Assembly (NCBI GenBank): GCA_027533455.1
Contig: JAPZUC010000002.1
Coordinates: 124,001 to 188,000, forward strand
Length of the DNA: 64,000 nucleotides
Source: Porphyrobacter sp.
GTDB lineage: Bacteria > Pseudomonadota > Alphaproteobacteria > Sphingomonadales > Sphingomonadaceae
Reading direction: 5' to 3'
Shown here: in pieces, positions 28,764 to 36,477 of the stretch
Layout: every line of letters starts with the position of its first letter
Position numbering within the stretch: the stretch's first letter is position 1
The notes under the pieces: generated by a model
Told to the model about the DNA's origin: nothing
The model's input: only the letters and a program-made list of their open reading frames with translations
The model's database searches: none
Position numbers and translations under genes: made by a program

Positions 28764-28867
28764 CGTCATTGCGAGCTGCAGGCGAAGCAATCCATGAACT
28801 GACCCGTCGCCTTGGCGCACCGGTGATCCATGGATTGCCGCTTCGCCTCCGGCTCCTCGCAATGACG
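28764..28867. repeat. Long imperfect inverted repeat (CGTCATTGCGAG family)
   Basis: CGTCATTGCGAG at 28764 mirrors CTCGCAATGACG at 28856-28867, and the inner arms GGCGAAGC...AATCCATG and CCATGGATTGCCGCTTCGCC also pair. The 104-bp element fills the gap between cysS and the hydroxyacid dehydrogenase. This motif type recurs as dispersed elements in many alphaproteobacterial genomes; only one copy occurs in this window. Confidence 0.75.
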
Positions 28868-28884
28868 AATAGAGGTCTCCAACA

Positions 28885-29823
28885 ATGACCATTCTCGCCA
28901 TCTCCGGCCTCATCCGCCCGATGCTCGAAAGCCGTCTGCCGCAGGGCCTCGACGTGCGCTGGTTCATGTCTGCCGAGGAAGCCGTCGACGCGGTCGCCGA
29001 GGCCGAAATCGGCTGGTTCGACATGAACGACAAGGAGGCGATGGCCGCAACGCTGGTCGCGGCGAAGAAGCTGAAGTGGCTCAATTCGATCTACGCGGGG
29101 CTCGATTTTCTTCCGATGGACGTGCTGATCGAGCGCGGTATCACCGTTACCAACGGGGCCGGGATCAACGCCATCACCATCGCCGAATATGTCGTGATGG
29201 GGATGCTCAACATCGCCAAGGGTTACCGCGATGTGGTGCGCGCGCAGGACCGGCACGAATGGCTGTTCGACAGCCCCGGCAAGCGCGAGCTGGCGGGATC
29301 GAAGGCGCTACTGCTCGGCTATGGCGCGATTGGCAAGCTGATCGAGCCACGCCTCAAGGCCTTCGACGTCGATGTCACCGTGGTGCGCCGCTCGCCCGGC
29401 GAGAACACCCTCGGCCCGGATGAATGGCGTGCGCGGTTGGGCGAGTTCGACTGGGTGATCCTTGCCGTGCCCGCCACCCCCGAAACCGACGGGATGATCG
29501 GCGCGGAGGAACTTGCCGCGATGAAATCCGATGCCGTCATCGTCAACATCGCGCGCGGCGCGGTGATCGACCAGCCGGCGCTGGTGGAGGCGCTGGAAAA
29601 GAAGGCCATTGGCGGCGCTTTCCTCGACGTTACCACGCCCGAGCCGCTGCCTGCCGACCATCCGCTGTGGAGCCTGCCGAACGCGCATATCTCGATGCAC
29701 CTGTCGGGCCGCGCGCAGGACAAGATGTTCATCCGCAGCGGGGAGCGCTTCCTCGCCAATCTCGGCCGATATCTCAGGGGAAAGCCGGTCGCACCGGTCT
29801 TTGACCCCCGTCTCGGGTATTGA
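28885..29823 (+). CDS. D-isomer-specific 2-hydroxyacid dehydrogenase
   Basis: This 312-residue protein is an NAD(P)-dependent D-2-hydroxyacid dehydrogenase that interconverts 2-ketoacids and D-2-hydroxyacids. The Rossmann motif is LLLGYGAIGKL near residue 146, the catalytic arginine is in NIARGAVID near 223, the glutamate in TTPEPLP and the histidine in ISMHLSG near 272. The length fits the GyaR/LdhD superfamily. The start ATG is preceded by a short gap after the 28764-28867 repeat. Specific substrate is unresolved. It is followed by acetolactate synthase and aldehyde dehydrogenase genes on the same strand. Confidence 0.85.
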   Translation: MTILAISGLIRPMLESRLPQGLDVRWFMSAEEAVDAVAEAEIGWFDMNDKEAMAATLVAAKKLKWLNSIYAGLDFLPMDVLIERGITVTNGAGINAITIAEYVVMGMLNIAKGYRDVVRAQDRHEWLFDSPGKRELAGSKALLLGYGAIGKLIEPRLKAFDVDVTVVRRSPGENTLGPDEWRARLGEFDWVILAVPATPETDGMIGAEELAAMKSDAVIVNIARGAVIDQPALVEALEKKAIGGAFLDVTTPEPLPADHPLWSLPNAHISMHLSGRAQDKMFIRSGERFLANLGRYLRGKPVAPVFDPRLGY

Positions 29824-29929
29824 TCGCAAGCTGCGCGCCGTTTGACGCTTTTCGGCAATACATTTGCCACAATGCAGGTCCATCCTGCGCGCGCAGGGCC
29901 GCCGCCTTGCACGCTAGGGGGGTGTGATC

Positions 29930-31585
29930 ATGAGCGACACGAAGAAGGCGTCCGATCTGTTTATCGAGTGTCTCGAGGCAGAAGGCGTCGAATACATCTT
30001 CGGCGTGCCCGGTGAAGAGAACCTCGACTTCCTCGAAAGCCTGTCGAAGTCTGACAAGATCCAGCTGATCCTCACCCGCCACGAGCAGGGCGCAGGCTTC
30101 ATGGCCGCGACCTATGGCCGGCACACCGGCAAGACGGGCGTTTTTCTTGCCACCTTGGGCCCGGGCGCGACCAACATGGTCACCGCTGTCGCCTATTCGC
30201 AGCTTGGCGGGATGCCGACGCTGGCGATCACCGGGCAGAAGCCGATCAAGAAATCGAAGCAGGGCCGGTTCCAGATCCTCGATGTGGTGGCGATGATGAG
30301 CCCGATCACGAAATATGCCCACCAGCTCGCCAGCGCCGACAACATCCCCAGCCGCGTGCGCGAGGCGATCCGGCTGGCCGAGGAGGAAAAGCCGGGCGCC
30401 GTCCACCTCGAATTCCCCGAGGATATCGCCGAGGAACACACCACCAGCCGTCCGATCTCCGCCAGCCTCGCCCGGCGCCCAATCGCCGAGGAAAAGGCGG
30501 TGCGTCAGGCCGTGCTGGCGATCGAGGGCGCAAAGGCGCCGATCCTCGTCATCGGTGCGGGTGCGAACCGCAAGATGACCGGGCGGATGCTGCGCCAGCT
30601 GATCGACAAGACCGGCATCCCCTTCCTTACGACCCAGATGGGCAAGGGCGTGGTCGACGAGCGGCACCCGCTATTCCTCGGCTGCGCGGCGCTTTCTGCC
30701 GGAGACTTTGTGCACCGCGCCATTCATGACGCGGACTGCATCGTCAACATCGGCCACGACGTGATCGAAAAGCCGCCCTTCTTCATGCAGGCGGGCGGGC
30801 CAACGGTGATCCACGTCTCGACCCGCACCGCCGAGGTCGATCCGGTCTACTTCCCGCATATCGAGGTGATCGGCGACATCGCCAACGCGATCTACCAGAT
30901 CAAGGAGGACATTGTCCCGCAAGGGCGGTGGGACGTCCGCCGGATGCTCGAATACCGCGCTGCCGAGGTTGCGCACACGGATGGCCTTGCTGCGGACACC
31001 CGCTTCCCGATCTTCCCTCCGCATCTGGTGGCACAGGTAAGGGATGCGATGCCTGAGGACGGGATTATCTGCCTCGACAACGGCGTCTACAAGATCTGGT
31101 TCGCGCGCGGCTATGCGGCCTACCTCCCCAATACGGTACTGCTCGATAACGCGCTGGCGACAATGGGCGCGGGCCTGCCGAGCGCGATGATGAGCGCGAT
31201 GCTCTATCCCGACCGCAAGGTGATGGCGATCTGCGGCGACGGCGGGTTCATGATGAACAGCCAGGAGATGGAGACCGCGGTGCGCCTCGGCCTCAATCTC
31301 ACCGTTCTGATCCTGCGCGACGATGCTTACGGAATGATCCGCTGGAAGCAGGCCAACATGGGCTTTGCCGATTTCGGTCTGACCTATGGCAATCCGGATT
31401 TTGTGAAGTACGCCGAGAGCTACGGCGCGACCGGGCACCGGGTGACCTCAGCCGAGCACCTTACCGATCTGCTCGGGCATTGCCTCGCCACGCCGGGGTT
31501 GCACCTGATCGACTGTCCGGTGGACTACACCGAGAACGACCAGATCCTGAACCACGATATCAAGCGGCTGAGCAAGGAGCTCTAG
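29930..31585 (+). CDS. Acetolactate synthase large subunit, catabolic (AlsS-like)
   Basis: This 551-residue protein is a thiamine-diphosphate enzyme that probably joins two pyruvates to form acetolactate. The N-terminus has EGVEYIFGVPGEENL and the catalytic glutamate in LTRHEQGAGFMAATYG near residue 51. The thiamine-binding motif is GDGGFMMNSQEME, followed by RDDAYGM. The C-terminal YGNPDFVKYAESYGATGHRV resembles the AlsS-type catabolic enzyme more than the biosynthetic IlvB type; no small regulatory subunit gene follows. The start at MSDTKKAS has an AGGGGGG ribosome site 8 bases upstream, better than the GTG in the track. Aldehyde dehydrogenase follows 54 bp downstream. Confidence 0.85.
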   Translation: MSDTKKASDLFIECLEAEGVEYIFGVPGEENLDFLESLSKSDKIQLILTRHEQGAGFMAATYGRHTGKTGVFLATLGPGATNMVTAVAYSQLGGMPTLAITGQKPIKKSKQGRFQILDVVAMMSPITKYAHQLASADNIPSRVREAIRLAEEEKPGAVHLEFPEDIAEEHTTSRPISASLARRPIAEEKAVRQAVLAIEGAKAPILVIGAGANRKMTGRMLRQLIDKTGIPFLTTQMGKGVVDERHPLFLGCAALSAGDFVHRAIHDADCIVNIGHDVIEKPPFFMQAGGPTVIHVSTRTAEVDPVYFPHIEVIGDIANAIYQIKEDIVPQGRWDVRRMLEYRAAEVAHTDGLAADTRFPIFPPHLVAQVRDAMPEDGIICLDNGVYKIWFARGYAAYLPNTVLLDNALATMGAGLPSAMMSAMLYPDRKVMAICGDGGFMMNSQEMETAVRLGLNLTVLILRDDAYGMIRWKQANMGFADFGLTYGNPDFVKYAESYGATGHRVTSAEHLTDLLGHCLATPGLHLIDCPVDYTENDQILNHDIKRLSKEL

Positions 31586-31639
31586 AGCATCCTCGTCGCC
31601 CCAGCCCGGCGGCGGGCATGACCAGCTTGGAGACGTCGC

Positions 31640-33076
31640 GTGCAGCTTAAAGATATCTACCCGCTCTACCTCAACAACAAGGCGGTGCAGCCGAACACCG
31701 ATCTCGAGGTGACGGACAAATACACTGGCGAGGTTGCCTTCCGCACCGCGCTGGCGACGCCCGATGTGATCGAGGAAGCTATCGCCGGGGCGGTGCGGGC
31801 GGCGGAGCCGATGGCGCGGCTCGCGTCCTTCGAAAAGCAGGATGTGCTGATGCATTGCGTCCGGCGGTTCAAGGAACGCTCTGAGGAACTCGCCTATGCC
31901 CTGTGTGTCGAGGCGGGCAAGCCGATCAAGGACTCAGAGGGCGAGGTCAGTCGCCTCATCGACACCTTCCGCATCGCCGCCGAAGAAGTCGTCCGCAATT
32001 ACGGTGAAGTCCAGCCGCTCGATATCTCGGCACGGGCCAAGGGTTATATGGGGATGTGGAAGCGCGTGCCGATCGGGCCGTGCAGCTTCATCTCGCCGTT
32101 CAATTTCCCCCTGAACCTTGCCGCGCACAAGATCGCGCCCGCCATCGCGATGGGCTGTCCCTTCGTGATGAAGCCCGCGAGCAAGACGCCGCTCGGTGCG
32201 ATCATCATGGGCGAAGTCTTGGCCGAGTGCGATATCCTGCCCGAGGGTGCCTTCTCGATCCTCCCCGCTAGCCGCGACGGCGCCGATATGTTCACGCAAG
32301 ACGAGCGGCTGAAGCTGCTCTCCTTCACCGGATCGCCCGGAGTGGGTTGGGACCTCAAGGCCAAGGCGGGCAAGAAGAAGGTCGTGCTCGAACTCGGCGG
32401 CAATGCGGCGGTGATCATCGACAAGGACGCCGATCTGGCTGACGCGCTGGAGCGGGTGATCTTCGGCGCGTTCTACCAGTCGGGCCAGTCCTGCATCGGG
32501 GTGCAGCGCATCCTGATCCACGACGAGGTTTACGAACGCTTCAAGGCTATGCTGGTGGCTCGCGCGGGCAAGCTTGTCGCTGGCGATCCCAAGGAACGTG
32601 ACACCTTCATCGGCCCGATGATTTCGGACGGCGAGGCCAAGCGCCTCAAGGGCTGGATCGACGAGGCCGTCGAGGCGGGCGCGACCCTGCTGTGCGGTGG
32701 CGGCCTTTCGCGCGGCAATATGCTGGAGGCGACGCTGCTTGAAGGCGTTCCTGATGATGCCAAGGTCAAGAACGAGGAAGCTTTCGGCCCGCTCGCGATC
32801 CTGCAACGCTTCACGCATTTCGACGCGGCACTGGAGGAGGTGAACAACTCCAAATTCGGCCTGCAGGCGGGCATCTTCACCCGCGACCTGTTCCAGATGT
32901 TTGCCGCATGGGACCGGCTGGAAGTCGGCGGCGTCGTCATCAACGACGTGCCGAGCTACCGCGTGGACAACATGCCCTACGGCGGGGTGAAGGATTCAGG
33001 CCTGGGCCGCGAGGGCATTCGTTTCGCCATGGAGGACATGAGCGAGATCCGGAATTTGATCATTCGCGGAACCTGA
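31640..33076 (+). CDS. Aldehyde dehydrogenase family protein
   Basis: This 478-residue protein is an NAD(P)-dependent aldehyde dehydrogenase. The catalytic cysteine is in YQSGQSCIGVQR near residue 284 and the glutamate in LELGGNAAVI. ISPFNFPLNLAAHKIAPAIA and FTGSPGVGWDLK are family-typical cofactor-binding segments. The start is a GTG at 31640 (MQLKDIY when read as Met) with a TGGAGA site before it. It follows the acetolactate synthase gene at 54 bp and is probably in the same transcript. Substrate is undefined; the pairing suggests oxidation of an aldehyde made from a ketoacid, which is inference. Confidence 0.87.
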   Translation: MQLKDIYPLYLNNKAVQPNTDLEVTDKYTGEVAFRTALATPDVIEEAIAGAVRAAEPMARLASFEKQDVLMHCVRRFKERSEELAYALCVEAGKPIKDSEGEVSRLIDTFRIAAEEVVRNYGEVQPLDISARAKGYMGMWKRVPIGPCSFISPFNFPLNLAAHKIAPAIAMGCPFVMKPASKTPLGAIIMGEVLAECDILPEGAFSILPASRDGADMFTQDERLKLLSFTGSPGVGWDLKAKAGKKKVVLELGGNAAVIIDKDADLADALERVIFGAFYQSGQSCIGVQRILIHDEVYERFKAMLVARAGKLVAGDPKERDTFIGPMISDGEAKRLKGWIDEAVEAGATLLCGGGLSRGNMLEATLLEGVPDDAKVKNEEAFGPLAILQRFTHFDAALEEVNNSKFGLQAGIFTRDLFQMFAAWDRLEVGGVVINDVPSYRVDNMPYGGVKDSGLGREGIRFAMEDMSEIRNLIIRGT

Positions 33077-33082
33077 AAATCT

Positions 33083-33114
33083 CGTCTCCCCGGCCCCCGA
33101 GCCGGGGCCCCGCT
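33083..33114 (-). repeat. REP-like palindromic element, copy 4 (inverted)
   Basis: CGTCTCCCCGGCCCCCGAGC then CGGGGCCCCGCT, seven bases after the aldehyde dehydrogenase stop. It pairs with copy 5 in an outward-inverted BIME-like arrangement. Confidence 0.78.
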
Positions 33115-33135
33115 ACCTTGATTTGAAAGGAAAGA

Positions 33136-33166
33136 AGCGGGGCCCCGGGTCAAGCCCGGGAAGACG
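33136..33166 (+). repeat. REP-like palindromic element, copy 5
   Basis: AGCGGGGCCCCGGGTCAAGC then CCGGGAAGACG, closest in sequence to copy 3. It lies between two convergent transcription units and could limit read-through. Confidence 0.8.
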
Positions 33167-33174
33167 GCAGATAC

Positions 33175-33597
33175 TCAACCTTCTTCCAGCAAAAGCAACA
33201 CCGCGGTCACCTCCAGCCGCTCCATCGCGCCGAAGCGATGGTCGGCCTTGGTGATCGTTGCATCGGCGACGAGCTGGCCGGGGAGGGTGAACTCGTGATC
33301 GGGCAGCTTCTCGATCAGTTCCTCGCCTGCTGCCACAGCTTCGGGCCCGCAGAATTCCAGCACCACTTCGTGCCGCGTGCCCGTGAAGGTAATCGAGGCC
33401 CAGGCCTTTTCCTCATGGGAAAGCACTGTGCCAGCCCCGCCGGTTATCAGCTGCAGCGCGCTGCGCACCCGGTCGGTCAGCGTGCGGCGCGGGCGCTGGA
33501 AGCGGGTTACACCTAGCAGAGGCGCGGACTTGATCTCGATCTGGTCGAAGCCGGCATTGAGATGGGCGAGGGGATCGCGAAGGGTTTCCGTCAGCAT
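33175..33597 (-). CDS. Hypothetical protein, second gene of a pair beside the S24 regulator
   Basis: I do not recognise this 140-residue protein. It is a small soluble protein with a beta-rich second half (ASITFTGTRHEVVLEF, HEFTLPGQLVADATIT, RLEVTAVLLLLEEG) and no signal peptide. The start at MLTETLRD overlaps the stop of the upstream gene by one base (TGATG), showing an operon with it. The track start adds 66 residues in a different frame from that real upstream gene and is dismissed. The pair diverges from the S24/LexA-like regulator, which may control it. Confidence 0.65.
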   Translation of the reverse strand: MLTETLRDPLAHLNAGFDQIEIKSAPLLGVTRFQRPRRTLTDRVRSALQLITGGAGTVLSHEEKAWASITFTGTRHEVVLEFCGPEAVAAGEELIEKLPDHEFTLPGQLVADATITKADHRFGAMERLEVTAVLLLLEEG

Positions 33598-33815
33598 CAG
33601 GCCATCTCCCCCGTCGTGGCCAAACCCGTCTCGGCGGCGCTGCCATCGGCATAGCCCTGCATCCAGGCCCGGGTGCGCAGCTCGGTCTCGCGGCGCGGAG
33701 TGCGGCCCATGCGAAGGTCGAGCACAAAGCGCGGGTCGTGGGCGGCAAGCCGCCCGAACTTGGTGGCGGGCATGGCGTGTACCCTGAGGAAACATTCGAT
33801 GGACCGAAGCAGCAT
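33597..33815 (-). CDS. Small conserved protein with FGRLAAHDPRF motif, possibly DNA-binding
   Basis: This 72-residue protein reads MLLRSIECFLRVHAMPATKF then GRLAAHDPRFVLDLRMGRTP, a pattern I have seen as an unnamed conserved small protein in sphingomonads. The short helix arrangement with a basic second half could form a helix-turn-helix, so a DNA-binding role is plausible but unproven. The start at 33815 is chosen for its AGGGA site; 33773 (MPATKFGR) and the track start are alternatives. It is co-translated with the next gene and diverges from the S24 regulator across about 124 bp that contains a palindromic operator. Confidence 0.6.
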   Translation of the reverse strand: MLLRSIECFLRVHAMPATKFGRLAAHDPRFVLDLRMGRTPRRETELRTRAWMQGYADGSAAETGLATTGEMA

Positions 33816-33896
33816 GGTTTTGCGTCCCTGTTGGTTGCTGATTGGGGCGATTCGCACCGGACGACTCGCCCGATGTTCCTGATTTGTTTCACTACA

Positions 33897-33922
33897 TTTC
33901 CTACTTGTCTAGGAAAATTCCT
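33897..33922. promoter_or_regulatory. Operator candidate of the S24 regulator
   Basis: TTTCCTA-CTTGTC-TAGGAAA is a perfect 7-bp inverted repeat followed by ATTCCT, in the gap between the S24 gene and its divergent neighbour. The 12-mer AGGAAAATTCCT at its right end is repeated inside the S24 gene (34175-34186). Position and symmetry suggest autoregulation. Confidence 0.5.
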
Positions 33923-33939
33923 TCGCGTAGGATGTTTCT

Positions 33940-34620
33940 ATGTCGGAAAGCCCCTTCTTGCTCCGTGAAACCCCCGATGGACCGCGTGCACGGCTGCTTG
34001 CGCTGGCGCAGGCGAGGGGGGTGAGCCTCGCCGCATTATCCGAGTTGCTCGGGCGTAATCCGTCCTATCTCCAGCAATTCATTCGCAAAGGCTCTCCACG
34101 TAAGCTGGAGGAGCAGGACCGGGCGACGCTCGCCCGCTTCCTCGGGGTGGGCGAGGCGGAACTGCGCGAGTCGCAGGAAAATTCCTATGTGAAACCCCCT
34201 AGGCGGCGTGACGAGGCCGATTGGGTGGAGGTGCCTCGGCTCGATCTGGGCGCAGCGGCGGGGGCAGGGCGGGTGCCCTTCGGCGAGGCGGCGTTCGACA
34301 CATTTCGCTTCTCACGCCGCTGGCTCGAGGAACAGGGCCTCGCCCGCGCACAGCTCTCCGCGATCCGGGTCGAGGGGGATTCGATGGAGCCGCTCTTGAA
34401 CGACGGCGACGAAATCCTTGTCGACCGCGCGCCGCGCCCGTTCCGCGACGGCATCCACGTGGTACGCCTCGGCGACACGCTGATGGTGAAACGCGTCGCC
34501 AGCGCCGGGGCGGGGCGGGTGGCGCTATTGTCGCAGAACTTCGTCTACCCCCCGGTCGAGGTGGCGGCGGAGGAGGTCGAGATTATCGGCCGGGTTGTGT
34601 GGAAGGGGGGGCGGGTTTAA
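33940..34620 (+). CDS. HTH / S24 peptidase-fold transcriptional regulator (LexA/CI-like)
   Basis: This 226-residue protein has an N-terminal helix-turn-helix region (LSELLGRNPSYLQQFIRKGS, about residues 27-50) and a C-terminal S24 LexA/CI-type domain with the catalytic Ser148 in RVEGDSMEPLL and Lys184 in TLMVKRVA. These suggest a repressor that self-cleaves upon damage or another signal, though some members do not cleave. The start ATG has an AGGA site 7 bases upstream. It differs from LexA in its HTH. No phage genes surround it, so it looks like a chromosomal stand-alone regulator. It diverges from two unknown small genes and is followed by an MBL-fold gene 11 bp downstream. Confidence 0.88.
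   Translation: MSESPFLLRETPDGPRARLLALAQARGVSLAALSELLGRNPSYLQQFIRKGSPRKLEEQDRATLARFLGVGEAELRESQENSYVKPPRRRDEADWVEVPRLDLGAAAGAGRVPFGEAAFDTFRFSRRWLEEQGLARAQLSAIRVEGDSMEPLLNDGDEILVDRAPRPFRDGIHVVRLGDTLMVKRVASAGAGRVALLSQNFVYPPVEVAAEEVEIIGRVVWKGGRV
34175..34186. promoter_or_regulatory. Second copy of the AGGAAAATTCCT element inside the S24 gene
   Basis: This 12-mer is identical to the right part of the operator at 33911-33922 and lies 265 bp downstream in the coding sequence. A repressor could use both to form a loop, but the exact copy may also be chance, as the sequence encodes ordinary residues (QENSY). Confidence 0.3.
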
Positions 34621-34630
34621 GTCCCGTCCC

Positions 34631-35302
34631 ATGACCGACACCCCCAAACCCCTCCCCCCCATGCGCGCCGCGATCATCCCGGTGACGCCGCTTCAGCAGA
34701 ACTGCTCGCTGATCTGGTGCACCAAGACCATGAAGGGCGCGCTGGTCGATCCCGGCGGGGATCTCGACAAGCTGAAGGAAGGCGTCGCCAAGGCTGGCGT
34801 CACGCTGGAGAAGATCCTCGTTACCCACGGGCATCTTGACCATTGCGGGCAGGCGGGAATGCTGGCGGATGAACTGGGCCTCGACATCGAAGGCCCGCAT
34901 GAGGACGACCTTTTCTGGATCGACCAATTGGACGATGACGGCCCGCGTTGGGGGATGGTCGCAAAAAGCTTCACGCCGACCCGCTGGCTCAAGCACGGCG
35001 ACACGGTGACGGTGGGCGAGTTGACGCTCGACGTGATCCACTGCCCCGGCCACACCCCGGGCCATGTGGTGTTCTTCCACGAACCCAGCCGCTTCGCGAT
35101 TGTCGGCGACGTATTGTTCCAGGGCTCGATCGGCCGCACCGATTTCCCGCGCGGCAATCATCAGGACCTGATCGATTCGATCACCCAGCGCCTCTGGCCC
35201 TTGGGCGAGGACGTGATGTTCATCCCCGGCCACGGCCCCACCAGCACCTTCGGCCGCGAGCGCAAGACCAACGCCTTCGTCAGCGATTACGCGCTGAGCT
35301 GA
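34631..35302 (+). CDS. MBL-fold metallo-hydrolase (glyoxalase II-like group)
   Basis: This 223-residue protein has the metallo-beta-lactamase fold. The metal-binding motif THGHLDHCG lies near residues 64-72, with further ligands in CPGHTPGHV, GDVLFQGSIGRTD and IPGHGPTSTF. The set and length fit the group of small hydrolases near glyoxalase II; the substrate is not determined. The start MTDTPKPL is 12 codons downstream of the track start. It begins 10 bp after the S24 gene and 8 bp before the MOSC gene. Confidence 0.87.
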   Translation: MTDTPKPLPPMRAAIIPVTPLQQNCSLIWCTKTMKGALVDPGGDLDKLKEGVAKAGVTLEKILVTHGHLDHCGQAGMLADELGLDIEGPHEDDLFWIDQLDDDGPRWGMVAKSFTPTRWLKHGDTVTVGELTLDVIHCPGHTPGHVVFFHEPSRFAIVGDVLFQGSIGRTDFPRGNHQDLIDSITQRLWPLGEDVMFIPGHGPTSTFGRERKTNAFVSDYALS

Positions 35303-35310
35303 AGCCGCGG

Positions 35311-35853
35311 ATGGAAGGCCGGGTCATCGCTGTCGCGCGGGATGGCGCGCACCGTTTCTCGAAGGAGGTGGTGGAGGCGATTACCATCATCATCGGCCTG
35401 GGGGTCAAGGGCGATGCCCATGCGGGGACCACGGTCAAGCACCGCTCGCGGGTGAAGGCCGATCCCACGCAGCCCAACCTCAGGCAAGTTCACCTGATCC
35501 ACGCCGAATTGTTCGACGAAGTGGCGGCGAAGGGTTTCACCGTCTCCCCCGCCGATCTTGGCGAGAACATCACCACGCAAGGGATCGATCTGCTTGCCCT
35601 TCCGCGCGGTACGGTGCTGGCGGTCGGCGAGAGCGTGCGGTTGGAAGTGACAGGCCTGCGCAATCCCTGCGCCCAGATTGAGGCCTTTCAGCCCGGCCTG
35701 CTGAGTGCCGTGCTGGACAAGGCGGCTGATGGCACGCTGATCCGCAAGTCCGGGATCATGACCATCGTGCTGGCGGGCGGGATTGTACAGGCTGGCGACG
35801 CGATCAGAGTGGAACTGCCAGCGCCGCCGTTTCTGCCGCTTGAGAGGGTCTAA
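35311..35853 (+). CDS. MOSC domain protein
   Basis: This 180-residue protein is a stand-alone MOSC domain, a sulfur-carrier/molybdenum-cofactor-binding fold. The core has GVKGDAHAGTTVKHRSRV, then DLGENITTQGIDLLALPRGT and LEVTGLRNPCAQIEAF, with the conserved cysteine in RNPC. Single MOSC proteins can detoxify N-hydroxylated compounds or bind Moco. The start MEGRVIAV is taken, since the track ORF before it is the shadow of the MBL gene. It is convergent with the MAPEG gene and overlaps it by four bases. Confidence 0.85.
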   Translation: MEGRVIAVARDGAHRFSKEVVEAITIIIGLGVKGDAHAGTTVKHRSRVKADPTQPNLRQVHLIHAELFDEVAAKGFTVSPADLGENITTQGIDLLALPRGTVLAVGESVRLEVTGLRNPCAQIEAFQPGLLSAVLDKAADGTLIRKSGIMTIVLAGGIVQAGDAIRVELPAPPFLPLERV

Positions 35854-36245
35854 ATCACCCCCATCACGATCAGGATCGCCACCACCGCCAGGCCCAGCTG
35901 CACCAGCATCGTTGTGACGGTCCCGATCATCCGGCCGATCTGCTTGCCCGCGCCATCCATTCCGAAGGCATGGGCTATGCGGGCAAGGAAATAGGCCGCT
36001 GCGACATAGGCGAGCCACCAGCTGCCCTTGCCCGCAAGCTCGATCGCGGCGATCAGGATCAGCACGAAGGCGGTGTTCTCGACATAGTTCAATTGCGCGC
36101 GCATCCGGCGTTGCAGCGCCTCGCTTCCGCCATCGCCCACGCTGATCTGGAGCGCGGTGCGCAGCGCGCCGATGCGGATCCCCAGCCAGATGTTGAGCAC
36201 GGCAGCAGCTGCCGCAGCGGCAAGCGTTACAGGAAGCACGGTCAT
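35850..36245 (-). CDS. MAPEG family membrane protein
   Basis: This 131-residue integral membrane protein belongs to the MAPEG family (membrane-associated proteins in eicosanoid and glutathione metabolism). It has four hydrophobic segments and the family motif RAQLNYVENTAFVLILIAAI near residues 49-68, where the Asn and Glu are typical. Bacterial members may have glutathione-dependent activity, but that is inference. It overlaps the MOSC gene tail-to-tail. Confidence 0.82.
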   Translation of the reverse strand: MTVLPVTLAAAAAAAVLNIWLGIRIGALRTALQISVGDGGSEALQRRMRAQLNYVENTAFVLILIAAIELAGKGSWWLAYVAAAYFLARIAHAFGMDGAGKQIGRMIGTVTTMLVQLGLAVVAILIVMGVI

Positions 36246-36297
36246 GATTGAGATCCCCTCTTGATTGGCTTGCGGTGCTAGGCTGCGTCCACGCGGG

Positions 36298-36325
36298 TTG
36301 CAACGCGCGAATTTTCAGCTATAGC
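36298..36325 (+). promoter_or_regulatory. Promoter candidate for the rpmF-plsX-fabH unit
   Basis: TTGCAA, a 16-base spacer and TATAGC resemble a sigma-70 promoter. It lies about 150 bp upstream of rpmF in the 232-bp gap after the divergent MAPEG gene, which otherwise shows no recognisable gene. Confidence 0.38.
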
Positions 36326-36477
36326 GCGCGCCTTCCCGCCGCTTCTGGCCAAGGAAAGCGCGCAAGTCTCGTGCTTGTGTGCGCACCTTCCTTGCCGTAA
36401 GGGCGGCCTTCGAGAATCGCAGGCGCTGCCAGATGTATGGGTGGTGCACGTCAGTTATTTGAGGAAATGGTGCCACC

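Noticed and set aside
27115-29256. 713-residue minus-strand ORF across cysS
   Set aside because: It overlaps cysS and the hydroxyacid dehydrogenase on the opposite strand and shows no family motifs.
34454-34469. Further parS-like site at a CCACGTGG sequence
   Set aside because: Only the central CACGTG matches; the flanking GTT/AAC needed for ParB is absent.
33175-34620. Prophage remnant around the S24 regulator
   Set aside because: No integrase, structural, lysis or attachment sequences are visible, and the flanks are ordinary chromosomal genes.
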